From positions 1 through 64,000 of the forward strand of contig DDRT01000022.1 in NCBI GenBank assembly GCA_002343185.1: DNA of 64,000 nt. The letters are read 5' to 3'. This stretch comes from Deltaproteobacteria bacterium UBA2409 (lineage in GTDB: Bacteria; Bdellovibrionota_C; UBA2361; DDRT01). Positions 1 to 7,600 of the stretch are shown here, piece after piece (the stretch's first letter is position 1; each line of letters starts with the position of its first letter). Both the position numbers and the translations under genes were made by a program. The notes under the pieces were generated by a model. It was not told where the DNA came from. It did not search any database and saw only the letters and a program-made list of their open reading frames with translations.

Positions 1-128
1 CCTACTGCTACTAGAACCCCTACTGTTACTCCTACTAGGACTCCGACTGTTACTCCCACTCGGACTCCGACTAGGACTCCAACTGTTACTCCAACTAGAA
101 CAGCTACTCCGACTCCAACTAATACACC
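1..128 (+). repeat. Thr-Pro codon tandem repeat
   Basis: Imperfect 6/12/18-bp repeats of ACTCC, ACTGTTACT and ACTAGGACT type encode P-T-x-T units. Similar coding repeats occur at about 52231-52565, 52700-52822, 53848-53998 and 55735-55825, so these tracts could recombine with one another. They encode flexible, O-glycosylatable-looking linkers between domains of exported proteins. Confidence 0.85.
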
Positions 129-618
129 TATCACTGTGAACTGCACAGAAGATCCATTCAATGTGGATGTACTTGCACTCGATATTATTGGTGACACATT
201 AGTTAGAAAGACAAAGATTGCAGGAAAACTTCTTGTGAACTCTGTTAGAGGAGATGAGAGAAAAACTATCAAGTTCAAACGTCTTGCAAAAAGAGAGTTA
301 AGAGCTGCAAGGGCTACTTATACTAAGAAATGGCAGAACTTATGGTTTAATGTTCCTGCTAATGGAAAAACTAATAATATAATCAACAACTGTTCTCCAA
401 CCTGTACATTGCAGAATAACGTTGCTCTTAAAAATGACCTTATTGGAAGTGCTGTTTCTATAGGTGGTAACGCAGATAAGCTTCTACGAAAAATACCAAA
501 GAAGGCAGCTTCTAAATTCCGTAAAAAGGCTAAAAAACAAAGGGCTGCCGTATTCTTAGAGGTTGATAACTACAAGAAACTTTTAACTGCTCTACCAGAT
601 TTAAGTTGTAAGAATTAG
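1..618 (+). CDS. C-terminal part of a secreted Thr/Pro-linker protein
   Basis: The reading frame is open from base 1, so the 5' end lies outside the window. The first ~45 residues are P-T-x-T repeats (PTVTPTRTPT type), the same linker seen in the large surface protein and the subtilase near 50-56 kb. After the linker comes a ~160-residue domain starting at NCTEDPFNVD with four or five cysteines (C138-ish pair NNCSPTC, terminal LSCKN) and many Lys/Arg (IPKKAASKFRKKAKKQR). I do not recognise this domain. A basic C-terminal tail also ends the 50-54 kb surface protein. A GTG inside the linker could be mistaken for a start, but the repeat continues upstream in frame. Likely exported and surface-attached or released; function unknown. 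Confidence 0.8.
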   Translation, partial: PTATRTPTVTPTRTPTVTPTRTPTRTPTVTPTRTATPTPTNTPITVNCTEDPFNVDVLALDIIGDTLVRKTKIAGKLLVNSVRGDERKTIKFKRLAKRELRAARATYTKKWQNLWFNVPANGKTNNIINNCSPTCTLQNNVALKNDLIGSAVSIGGNADKLLRKIPKKAASKFRKKAKKQRAAVFLEVDNYKKLLTALPDLSCKN

Positions 619-697
619 TGGCTCAAAAGCTTAACTGAAAGGCTAAATTAGCCGAAACCTTATATAGCAGGTAGCCCATACGAGAGTTGCTCGAAGT

Positions 698-799
698 CAT
701 GTCTGGTCTGGTTTGGTTTTAACCAGACCTTGATCGTATTTCTGCTTTGTCCGCTCACGCGGACAACAGATAGGTCAGTCTAAAGACTGACCAGACATG
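698..799. repeat. Nested palindromic repeat, GTCTGGTCTGG family
   Basis: An outer 11-bp inverted repeat (CATGTCTGGTC at 698-708 with GACCAGACATG at 789-799) encloses three hairpins: GGTCTGGTT/AACCAGACC, GTCCGC-TCAC-GCGGAC, and GGTCAGTC-TAAA-GACTGACC. The same architecture, with related sequence, occurs at 10343-10420, 11977-12096 and 16355-16452. It looks like a small non-coding palindromic element (REP or MITE-like) and could act as a transcription terminator for the gene before it. Confidence 0.75.
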
Positions 800-837
800 A
801 ATTTCAAATTAACTCCACCCCTGCTGAAGAGAGGTTT

Positions 838-966
838 ATGAAAGCTGTAAGTCCATTGAAACGAAAAAAGCGTCTTGAAAAAATAAGAAAACAGGTTGTC
901 CAGGGAAAATACAAAGTAAAGAGCTCTATACTTGCCAAAATGCTCATACTGGATGGACTGCAATAG
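838..966 (+). CDS. FlgM-like microprotein (42 aa)
   Basis: A short ATG frame of 42 residues contains KRKKRLEKIRKQVVQGKY followed by KVKSSILAKMLILDGL. This matches the pattern of the C-terminal sigma-binding helices of FlgM-type anti-sigma-28 factors (R-x-x-K-V/I-x-x-I-x-x-x-I-x-x-G-x-Y-x-V-x-x-x-x-I-A-x-x-L-L). FlgM proteins are usually ~90-100 aa, so this is only the C-terminal half. The frame stays open upstream to 784, into the palindromic repeat, without a convincing start; GAGAGG lies 3 nt before the ATG. It may be a degenerate flgM whose 5' half was overwritten by the repeat, or a genuine microprotein. No flagellar genes are adjacent. Confidence 0.45.
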   Translation: MKAVSPLKRKKRLEKIRKQVVQGKYKVKSSILAKMLILDGLQ

Positions 967-1032
967 ATTATGATGAATTGCCCAAAACGTGCCGAAATCT
1001 TAAGGGTTCTAGGACCCCCAGGATAGCGGAGT

Positions 1033-1060
1033 TTGATAAAAATTAGGTTAATACTAGACT
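1033..1060 (+). promoter_or_regulatory. Promoter of the M50-like gene, leaderless arrangement
   Basis: TTGATA (1033-1038), a 16-nt spacer and TAGACT (1055-1060) fit a sigma-70 promoter. The ATG follows the -10 box by only 6 nt (CCTATT), so transcription would start at or next to the start codon. There is no Shine-Dalgarno sequence. Confidence 0.6.
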
Positions 1061-1066
1061 CCTATT

Positions 1067-1747
1067 ATGGGAGATAAAAAAAATACTGACAAAGTAGGGG
1101 GAGTTTGGTTTTTTCTCTCTCTACTTTTTCTTTTTCTATCAACCATAATTCTCCTTCCAGCCTGGGCTAATACTTTATTTTCAGAACTTACTTTTACGCG
1201 GTTTAGAGCATCAGTGGGCGGAATAATCTTTGGGGTAGGAATCACAGCTCTTTTTCTTCGTGGCCCCATTAGCACACTCATTCATGAATTGAAGCATAAG
1301 GTTCTATCAGGTCTAGTTGGTAATAAAGCAAAAAAGGTGAGTATTGATGGTGAGGAAGGCGCCTTTGAGTATGAGTACACAAAAGATACTGCAAAGTATA
1401 ATGCGTTCATTTCACTTGCTCCTTATTTCCTTCCACTGTTTGTAATTTTACTGATCCCATTTTGGGGTTTTAGGTTTGGATGGGGAGAAGCTACGAGAGT
1501 ACTAATTCTCTCAGCCGCCTGGGCAATTGATCTTACAACAGGCGTTAGAGATATCTCGCCTCATCAAACAGATTTCAAAGATATCGTTGGTGGATTTAGA
1601 GTTGGGATCATTTATGTTGTCTTTATGAATATTCTGATAGCTATGATCTTAACAGCCTGGATTGCTGGTGATTGGGATGGGGTGTTAGGACTATTCTCTG
1701 AAACATTTGTTTGGGTCACTTCGGTAGTTATGTGGATTAGGGGATAA
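1067..1747 (+). CDS. M50-like membrane zinc metalloprotease
   Basis: A 226-residue polytopic protein. After two N-terminal hydrophobic segments (about 14-35 and 50-65) comes LIHELKHKVLSG, a H-E-x-x-H zinc motif in a predicted membrane-edge helix, followed by FISLAPYFLPLFVILLIPFW and a second cluster with DLTTGVRDISPHQTDFKD, where an Asp could be the third zinc ligand. This order is that of M50/M50B-like site-2-protease relatives. Family members cleave membrane substrates or are of unknown role; no substrate gene is adjacent. The last segment carries more membrane helices. The gene stands alone, is preceded by its own promoter and is followed by a palindromic repeat shared with convergent truA. 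An inactive relative is possible because the third ligand is not certain. Confidence 0.65.
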   Translation: MGDKKNTDKVGGVWFFLSLLFLFLSTIILLPAWANTLFSELTFTRFRASVGGIIFGVGITALFLRGPISTLIHELKHKVLSGLVGNKAKKVSIDGEEGAFEYEYTKDTAKYNAFISLAPYFLPLFVILLIPFWGFRFGWGEATRVLILSAAWAIDLTTGVRDISPHQTDFKDIVGGFRVGIIYVVFMNILIAMILTAWIAGDWDGVLGLFSETFVWVTSVVMWIRG

Positions 1748-1756
1748 GGAGTTGTA

Positions 1757-1846
1757 CTTGGGGGTCACCCCTGGGAGGCCTGACCAGGCAAGAACTACGA
1801 CTGGTCAGGCCTCCCGGCCTGACCCCCAAGTAGCCTGACCCCCAAG
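1757..1846. repeat. Palindromic repeat, GGGGGTCAGGCC family
   Basis: CTTGGGGGTCA and GGGAGGCCTGACCAGGCA on the left pair with TGGTCAGGCCTCCC and GGCCTGACCCCCAAG on the right, and an extra CCTGACCCCCAAG follows. It lies exactly between two convergent genes, where it could terminate both transcripts. Relatives occur at 10330, 16329, 29667, 36622, 39873, 41824 and 57048. Confidence 0.85.
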
Positions 1847-1852
1847 TTTTTC

Positions 1853-2629
1853 CTACAACCTCTCCCCTTCTTTAGTCTCAACCCAATCAAGATACAAACC
1901 ATGAGCCGGGGCAGTTGGTCCTGCTGCACTTCTTTTTCTAGTTTCTAATATCTCTTTCATCGTCCGATCTTGAAAATTACCGTTTCCGAATTCAATTAAT
2001 GTCCCAGTCATGATTCTCACCATGTGTTGCAAAAATCCTGAGCCTTCTATTTCAAAGACTACAAAGTCCCCTTCTCTTTTTACTGCACTCTTATATATCT
2101 CTCTAACTGTCGTTTCAGCAGAGCAGTTTGCCCCTCTAAACGAAGAAAAATCATGTTTACCAACAAAGCTTGCTGCCTCCTTATTCATTCGCTCAACATC
2201 AAGAGCTTTACTTAAATGAAGCGCTAAACCTTTATGAAATGTTGGAGGTGCCCTTCTGTTTAGAATCCAATATGAATACTGTTTTGATCTAGCAGATTTT
2301 CTTGAATTGTAATTCGAGGGAACAATATCAGCTCTTAAAACCCCTAACTCTCCCTTTAATAGACTACTTACAGCATGGATTAATTTATTAAGATCAGGTT
2401 CTTCGCTACAGAAAAAATTAATTACCTGCCTTCTTGCATGAACTCCACTATCTGTTCTTCCCGAAGGATACACAGGAACAATAGGCTCTTTTAAAACAAC
2501 CGATAAAACTCTCTCAAGCTCACTTTGAACTGTCTTTAGATTAGGCTGCCACTGAAAGCCATAAAAGTATCCCCCATGATACTCAACAACAAGCCTTACA
2601 TTTAGTGAACGTTCTTTTGCTGAAGCCAC
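1853..2629 (-). CDS. truA: tRNA pseudouridine synthase A
   Basis: The 258-residue product converts uridines 38-40 of the tRNA anticodon arm to pseudouridine. The catalytic aspartate sits in SGRTDSGVHA (D60). Other family signatures are LVVEYHGGYFYGFQWQPN at the N-terminus, KQYSYWI near the middle, and FLQHMVRIMTGTL in the C-terminal half. Length matches the family (~245-270). The start overlaps the 3' end of asd by 28 nt on the same strand, so the two are probably cotranscribed and translationally coupled; a slightly later start is possible. There is no functional link between the two genes beyond the operon. Confidence 0.96.
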   Translation of the reverse strand: MASAKERSLNVRLVVEYHGGYFYGFQWQPNLKTVQSELERVLSVVLKEPIVPVYPSGRTDSGVHARRQVINFFCSEEPDLNKLIHAVSSLLKGELGVLRADIVPSNYNSRKSARSKQYSYWILNRRAPPTFHKGLALHLSKALDVERMNKEAASFVGKHDFSSFRGANCSAETTVREIYKSAVKREGDFVVFEIEGSGFLQHMVRIMTGTLIEFGNGNFQDRTMKEILETRKRSAAGPTAPAHGLYLDWVETKEGERL

Positions 2630-3597
2630 AGTTCTAAAATTTGTACTACGTTAAGAGCTGCTCCTTTTCTAAGGTTATCTGCAACAACCCAAAAATCACA
2701 TCCCCCATGTTCATCCATTCTGATTCGACCAACATGAACTGGATCAGATCCAGTCACATCAAGGGGAAGAGGATATTCTTCTGTATGAACTTCAAGTCCT
2801 GGGGCACCTTTTAGAGCTTCAACGATTTCTTCCCTTGTGACATTTCTTTCAAAATCTACACTTACACTCTCTGAATGTGAATGAAATACTGGAACTCTAA
2901 CCGCAGTGCAGGTAATTCTTAGATCAGGAAGATTTAAGATTTTTCTTGTTTCATCAATGACCTTTTTCTCTTCTTTGGTGTAACCAGATGGCAAGAATGA
3001 ATCTATCTGAGGTATCAGATTGAACGCTATCTGGTGAGGAAACACTTCAATTGGAACCTCTTTTTGCTGAAACACTGCTAAGCTCTGAGCCCAAAGTTCA
3101 TCAAGTGCATCTTTTCCAGCGCCTGATACAGATTGATAGGTTGAAACAACCACTCGCTTAAGCCCTGCAAGATTCTGAAGTGGCTTTAGAGCAACAACTA
3201 ACTGAGCAGTTGAGCAGTTGGGATTAGCAAAGATCCTGTGATCACCATTCACAAGATCTCCATTTACCTCGGGAACTACTAATGGAACTTTTGGATCCAT
3301 TCTAAATCTGCTTGAGTTATCAATAACAACTGCGCCATGCTCAGCAGCTATTGGTACATATTGTTCAGCTAGATCATTTGAAAGCGCAAATAGTGCTACA
3401 TCAACTCCTACAAATTTTTCAGCAGAAAGTTCTTCAACTTTTATCTCATCATCACGGAATCGATAAACTTCACCTGCAGAGTTTTTACTTGCTAAAAGAG
3501 TCACCTGCTTTGGTTCAATAGAAGAGCTTTCTAGGATATTTAATATTTCAGAGCCTACAAGCCCTGTGGCTCCAGCAATCGCAATATGAGGTTTCAT
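2602..3597 (-). CDS. asd: Aspartate-semialdehyde dehydrogenase
   Basis: Catalyses NADPH-dependent reduction of aspartyl phosphate to aspartate semialdehyde, the branch point to lysine/diaminopimelate, threonine and methionine. The N-terminus has the nucleotide-binding GATGLVGSEIL, the active-site cysteine is in FANPNCSTAQL (C128 from the start chosen), and a histidine-containing RVPVFHSHSES segment follows. I start at the ATG before KPHIAIAGATG; a TTG ten codons upstream is open but adds MPYPGYTNLT, which the family lacks. On the coding strand TATACT lies 9 nt before this ATG with no Shine-Dalgarno sequence, suggesting a nearly leaderless mRNA. truA follows in the same operon. Confidence 0.95.
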   Translation of the reverse strand: MKPHIAIAGATGLVGSEILNILESSSIEPKQVTLLASKNSAGEVYRFRDDEIKVEELSAEKFVGVDVALFALSNDLAEQYVPIAAEHGAVVIDNSSRFRMDPKVPLVVPEVNGDLVNGDHRIFANPNCSTAQLVVALKPLQNLAGLKRVVVSTYQSVSGAGKDALDELWAQSLAVFQQKEVPIEVFPHQIAFNLIPQIDSFLPSGYTKEEKKVIDETRKILNLPDLRITCTAVRVPVFHSHSESVSVDFERNVTREEIVEALKGAPGLEVHTEEYPLPLDVTGSDPVHVGRIRMDEHGGCDFWVVADNLRKGAALNVVQILELWLQQKNVH

Positions 3598-3638
3598 AGT
3601 GAGGTTAGTATAACCCGGATAGGGCAAAATAATCTAAC

Positions 3639-3983
3639 TTATCTCTTTTTAGATTTCTTGGCGGGTTTCTTCTCTATTTTCTTGGTAACTGGTTTTTTCG
3701 TTGCTGGCTTTTTATCCTTCTTAACCTTAACCCTGGGAGCCTCTTCCTCTGCTTCCTCATCGTCTGATTCATCTTCTTTTAAAGCTTCTAAGGATTCCTC
3801 TTTCGACTCATCTTCTTCTGGCTTCAACCCCTGAAGGGCAAGTCGCTGCTTTTCATGTCTTTCATGTATGTGGTGGAGCTCCTCTTTTTTGGATGACCAG
3901 GTAACACCATCTAGGCTATAAAGCTTTAGTGCCTGACCACCGAAGGACACCGTTTTTTCATGATATTTAGGTTTTTTCGACAC
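3639..3983 (-). CDS. Small charged hypothetical protein with Glu- and Lys-rich tail
   Basis: The product is about 114 residues if translation starts at the GTG before SKKPKYHEK. A longer frame to 4052 adds MKVAFPKISLFHLASFF, which would run over a TATATACA promoter-like element and a T-run, so the shorter start is preferred. The N-terminal third (KTVSFGGQALKLYSLDGVTW) may fold; then HHIHERHEK, an acidic stretch rich in E/D/S and a basic tail of KKP/AKK repeats resembling histone-H1-like tails. This suggests nucleic-acid or chromatin binding, but the function is not known. It is divergent from the adenosine deaminase gene, with only 86 nt between starts. Confidence 0.6.
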   Translation of the reverse strand: MSKKPKYHEKTVSFGGQALKLYSLDGVTWSSKKEELHHIHERHEKQRLALQGLKPEEDESKEESLEALKEDESDDEEAEEEAPRVKVKKDKKPATKKPVTKKIEKKPAKKSKKR

Positions 3984-4069
3984 TCTGACTCTCTGTATAT
4001 AAAAAAAAGATGCTAGGTGAAATAATGAAATTTTGGGAAATGCAACTTTCATGTATCCTACAGGGATAA

Positions 4070-5185
4070 ATGAATATTAAATGGCCTAAAACCGTAACTG
4101 AGCTTCATGTACACCTTGGAGGCTCTGTGCCTCTTTATAGACTCTGGGAAATAGCGGTCGATCGGGGGATCAGAGGGCTTGGAAAAGGATATGAGGAATT
4201 TATCGATATCCTCCAGATTCAAGATGGAAAGGTTAAGGATTTAGATAGCTATCTTGAGGTCTATGATACGATAGAGCTTATACAGTCCGGCCCTACAGCA
4301 GTTCGTGAGAGTGTAATAATCGCCATTCACCGAGCTTTTAGAACCGGAGGAATGCCCTTAGTAGGCCGTGGGGGAGAAAGCGGTTCTCCTGAACCACTGT
4401 TTCATATTGGAAGACTTGAATTACGTTTTAACCCACTGAAAAGAACAGGCGCTGTTTTTCTTAAAGGAAAGCATGCTGGCCTCTATGATGTAGATCGAGT
4501 AATCCGTGCTGCCTGCGACGCGGTTGAAGAAGTAGAGCTTGCATTTGGTGGTAAAATTAGAGCAGGGCTTATTTTTTGTTTCGGTCGTGATATGGATCTC
4601 GCTGCAAACCAGATTCTAGCTGAAAAAACAGCTCTTTGGGCCGAAAAACGACAATCTATCATTGGGATTGACCTTGCTGGCCCAGAATCGAAGAACCCAC
4701 TCTCATCGAAAGATGCCCTTTCTCAAATGAAAGAGGTTTTCAATTCAGTTCCAAAAAGGCTTGGAAAAACTGTTCATGTCGGGGAAACTAAACACGTTAC
4801 CCTTGATACCTTCATTAAAACCATTGAGGCATTAAACCCTAGTCGAGTAGCTCACCCTATAGCGGTGTTCTCCCCTTACTGGGATAAAAAGGATGATCGA
4901 GGGCTGAAACTTCTAAAAGAACGAAAAATCGTATGTGAGCTGTGTGTTAAATCGAATCTTCTTACCCAAGGGGTACCAGATATCTCCACCTATGGCCGAA
5001 TGATCTCGACATTAGACGATTTTGAGATTCCATACACATTCTCAACGGATGCTCCATCCCTTCAAGGAACAAGCCTTGCTCAGGAACTCCTAATGCTACT
5101 CGATGCTGGTGCAGCAACTCCTGAACAGATACTGCGTGCACTAAAAACTGCTGATGAATCTACTTTCCTCGGTACCAATTTTTAG
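4070..5185 (+). CDS. Adenosine deaminase family amidohydrolase
   Basis: A 371-residue metal-dependent deaminase of the adenosine/AMP deaminase superfamily. The zinc ligands appear in order: ELHVHLGGS (H13, H15), TVHVGETKH (H and catalytic E, about residue 236-240), RVAHPIAVF, and FSTDAPSLQG near 322 (Asp). The substrate could be adenosine or a related purine nucleoside such as aminodeoxyfutalosine; the residues visible do not settle this. A segment around residues 95-125 (GMPLVGRGGESGSPEPLF) looks like an insertion relative to standard Add. TATCCT lies 10 nt before the ATG and no Shine-Dalgarno is present. pyk follows after 29 nt on the same strand. Confidence 0.8.
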   Translation: MNIKWPKTVTELHVHLGGSVPLYRLWEIAVDRGIRGLGKGYEEFIDILQIQDGKVKDLDSYLEVYDTIELIQSGPTAVRESVIIAIHRAFRTGGMPLVGRGGESGSPEPLFHIGRLELRFNPLKRTGAVFLKGKHAGLYDVDRVIRAACDAVEEVELAFGGKIRAGLIFCFGRDMDLAANQILAEKTALWAEKRQSIIGIDLAGPESKNPLSSKDALSQMKEVFNSVPKRLGKTVHVGETKHVTLDTFIKTIEALNPSRVAHPIAVFSPYWDKKDDRGLKLLKERKIVCELCVKSNLLTQGVPDISTYGRMISTLDDFEIPYTFSTDAPSLQGTSLAQELLMLLDAGAATPEQILRALKTADESTFLGTNF

Positions 5186-5214
5186 TTGAACGTCGTAAGA
5201 TCCTGTAAATCACT

Positions 5215-6675
5215 ATGAATCTACAAGATGTACTTAATCGGGGAAACTTAGGCAAATCTCGAAAAACAAAAATAATTGCAACAATTGGGCCCGCTTCAAG
5301 GGATGAAGCGATGATTGAAAAGTTAATAAAAACTGGTGTGAACGTTTTTAGACTTAACTTCTCTCACGGAACCCATGATGAGCATCTAGAAAATCTAAAT
5401 AGAATTAGAAAAATTTCTTCAAACTTAAATATCGATGTTGCTATACTTCAGGATCTTGCAGGCCCTAAAATTAGAATAACCCCAGTCGATGATACAAAAG
5501 TACTATTAAAAGACGGTGAGGTAGTTAGGCTTGCTTTATCATCAGGCCAGATTTCTAACAATGAACTTATCTATGTGGAAGGTGTCGATCCAACTAAATC
5601 TGTCAAATCTAAAGAGCGAGTTTTTCTTGCCGATGGAATCATTGAGCTTGTCGTGGAATCAGTCTCAAAGACTGAAGTAAGTTGTAAAATAATTAAAGGT
5701 GGAAAACTTAGATCAAGAATTGGTATCTCCTTCCCAGATAGTGAGATAGATCTACCCGCTGCTACCGAGAAAGATTTAATAGATTTCGATTGGGCATTAA
5801 AAAATGAGATCGATTTTGTTGCTTTATCTTTTGTAAATTCCAAGAAAGATATTCTGACTTTAAAAGATAGAATGAAGGATGCATCTTTCAAGCCAGGAAT
5901 CATAGCAAAGATTGAAAGAAAAGTTGCACTTCAGAACATAAAAGAATTAGTTCAAGTCTCTGACGGTCTTATGGTAGCCAGAGGAGACTTAGGCTTAGAG
6001 CTACTTCCTGAGCAGGTTCCACTTGTTCAAAGAGAGCTAATTGAGCTTGCTAACCACGCAGGAATCCCCGTGATTGTCGCAACACAGATGCTATCATCTA
6101 TGGTAACAGCTATTAGACCTACAAGAGCTGAAGTTTCAGATGTAGCAAATGCTGTGATGGCTGGAGCTGATGCTGTGATGCTTTCAGAAGAATCTGCTAT
6201 TGGAGATCATCCAATTAAATGTGTTGAATTTTTAGATAGAATTGCAAAAGAATCTGAAAGAAGTTTTGCCTTCGAAGAGTATCGTTTCAGACTAAGAGAC
6301 GCAGATAGGGAATCTGTGCCTGACGCTATTGCATATGCTGCTTGCGCTGCGGCTGTAAAAGTTAGAGCTCAAGCACTCATATGCTGCACTGAAACGGGTA
6401 ATTCAGCTAGGCTTTTGGCTAAATATAGACCCCAACAGCCTCTATATGGAGCTGCAGTAAAAGATGCAGGTAGACGAAAAATGTGTCTGTTCTGGGGGGT
6501 AACTCCTATTAAATATCCACCTACAAAGAGCCATTACGATGAGATAGATGCTGCTCTTTCTGCCGTAAAGGAAAGAGAAGGACTAGGGGCAGGTTCGCTA
6601 GCAGTTGTTACCTCCGGACTAGCCGTTGGGAAACCAGGTTCAACCTCTGTAATAGAAATTAGGGCTATTAGCTAA
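5215..6675 (+). CDS. pyk: Pyruvate kinase
   Basis: The final ATP-yielding step of glycolysis (phosphoenolpyruvate + ADP to pyruvate + ATP). Signatures in order are KIIATIGPAS, VFRLNFSHGTHDEH, LQDLAGPKIR, the B domain, IIAKIERKVAL (catalytic Lys and metal-binding Glu), VARGDLGLELL, and VIVATQMLSSM. The C-terminal domain shows TETGNSARLLAKYRPQQP. Length of 486 is typical (470-480) with a small N-terminal extension (MNLQDVLNRGNLGKSR). Close spacing to the upstream deaminase suggests cotranscription, although a weak promoter-like TAAGAT lies in the gap. Confidence 0.97.
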   Translation: MNLQDVLNRGNLGKSRKTKIIATIGPASRDEAMIEKLIKTGVNVFRLNFSHGTHDEHLENLNRIRKISSNLNIDVAILQDLAGPKIRITPVDDTKVLLKDGEVVRLALSSGQISNNELIYVEGVDPTKSVKSKERVFLADGIIELVVESVSKTEVSCKIIKGGKLRSRIGISFPDSEIDLPAATEKDLIDFDWALKNEIDFVALSFVNSKKDILTLKDRMKDASFKPGIIAKIERKVALQNIKELVQVSDGLMVARGDLGLELLPEQVPLVQRELIELANHAGIPVIVATQMLSSMVTAIRPTRAEVSDVANAVMAGADAVMLSEESAIGDHPIKCVEFLDRIAKESERSFAFEEYRFRLRDADRESVPDAIAYAACAAAVKVRAQALICCTETGNSARLLAKYRPQQPLYGAAVKDAGRRKMCLFWGVTPIKYPPTKSHYDEIDAALSAVKEREGLGAGSLAVVTSGLAVGKPGSTSVIEIRAIS

Positions 6676-6734
6676 ATTTTCGGGTCGCCAGTTCCAACGA
6701 AAGGGAGTAAAAAACTAGTAAAGAGGTATAGTCT

Positions 6735-7349
6735 ATGGGTGTAGAAGAATTTATCGGTGAAGTTGAGGCAGCCCAGCTCTCAGGGGTTAACACAAAAACT
6801 TTGAACAGATTCGCTTTAGCTGGATATTTAAAACCAGAGGTTGATAGCGATGGGTTTAAGCTTTATTCAAAACGTGAGCTATGTTCTGTTTTTAGAATTA
6901 AAGCTCCAAATGTAATTCAATTTACAAGAGAGCCTACAAATGAACAGTCCGCGACTGAACAGTCCTCGACTGAACCCGAACTACCGAATGAGCCAGAACT
7001 CTCTGAAGGCAACGTTGCCCTAAAACCTGATATAAAACCATTAGAAATTAATTCATCAAGTAGAGCACTAGAAAGTCTTGATTACGAAAATGAACGGCTT
7101 CGCGCCATTAATGCGATGAGTGATCAGTTACTAGAGCATCTTGAAAAACGAATTCATGATTTAACTAAAGAAAGGGACTGGCTTAGAGCGCAGATAGAGC
7201 AATTAAACGAACAAGTTTCAAGAGATCAGGTTTTATTACTCACTCAAAGTCAAACAATCGCTGAAGTTTTGTCTAAGCAATTAAATAGGCCTTCACTCTT
7301 CACTAAAATTGTAGGGCTTTTGGGGTTTGAGGAGAAACAGAAAGCTTAG
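6735..7349 (+). CDS. MerR-like helix-turn-helix protein with coiled coil
   Basis: The first ~55 residues (EFIGEVEAAQLSGVNTKTLNRFALAGYLKPEVDSDGFKLYSKREL) have the winged-helix pattern of MerR/excisionase-type DNA-binding domains: helix, turn, recognition helix, then the G-x-x-x-Y/F-S-x-x-E-L wing. A Pro/Glu-rich linker with repeated NEQSATEQSSTEPE follows. Residues ~118-180 form a strongly heptad-like coiled coil (NERLRAINAMSDQLLEHLEKR onwards). No metal-binding cysteines or effector domain are visible. A regulator or nucleoid-associated function is likely; the target is unknown. AAGAGG eight nt before the ATG is a fair ribosome binding site. Confidence 0.65.
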   Translation: MGVEEFIGEVEAAQLSGVNTKTLNRFALAGYLKPEVDSDGFKLYSKRELCSVFRIKAPNVIQFTREPTNEQSATEQSSTEPELPNEPELSEGNVALKPDIKPLEINSSSRALESLDYENERLRAINAMSDQLLEHLEKRIHDLTKERDWLRAQIEQLNEQVSRDQVLLLTQSQTIAEVLSKQLNRPSLFTKIVGLLGFEEKQKA

Positions 7350-7369
7350 GTTTCTCGAATGAAACTAAA

Positions 7370-7431
7370 AACACAGAGGACGCAGGGTTTCGCAGAGTAG
7401 TTACTCTGTGTAGCTCTGAGTCCTCTGTGTT
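7370..7431. repeat. CACAGAGGAC-family inverted repeat
   Basis: AACACAGAGGAC (7370-7381) is perfectly inverted as GTCCTCTGTGTT (7420-7431), and CAGAGTA-GT-TACTCTG (7393-7408) forms an inner palindrome. It lies 20 nt after a plus-strand gene end. A related sequence (CTTTGTGTTCTCTGTGG) is at 12901. Repeats of this style are common in intergenic DNA of many environmental bacteria. Confidence 0.75.
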
Positions 7432-7461
7432 CAATTACAAAGTTTGACTCCTTGTGTGAAT

Positions 7462-7591
7462 GGCCCCGAACGGCTAGTGGGAATTAAGAAGGGGGTGAAC
7501 GCGCGATCAGCGCGAGAGGGGGCGGAGCCTGTCGCCTGCGCCAGCAGACGAAGCAACAACATAGCCCCCTGGCCCCGAACGGCTAGTGGGA
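7462..7591. repeat. 21-bp direct repeat flanking a GC-rich segment
   Basis: GGCCCCGAACGGCTAGTGGG occurs at 7462 and again at 7571, 109 nt apart. The 88 nt between are clearly richer in G+C than the surroundings and include GCGCGATCAGCGC and a GTCGCCTGCGCCAGC segment related to the GTCCGCTGGCGCGGAC hairpins elsewhere in the window. An 82-codon plus-strand frame over this area is not credible. It looks like a mobile or repeat-derived insertion at the 3' end of the OmpA-like gene. Confidence 0.65.
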
Positions 7592-7600
7592 AAAATCACG

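Noticed and set aside
4050..4064. Overlapping divergent -10 boxes for the deaminase and the small charged gene (TATCCT / TAGGAT)
   Set aside because: The minus-strand box would lie 2 nt before the long start only; with the better GTG start at 3983 another element (TATATACA) is closer, so shared promoter symmetry is not supported.
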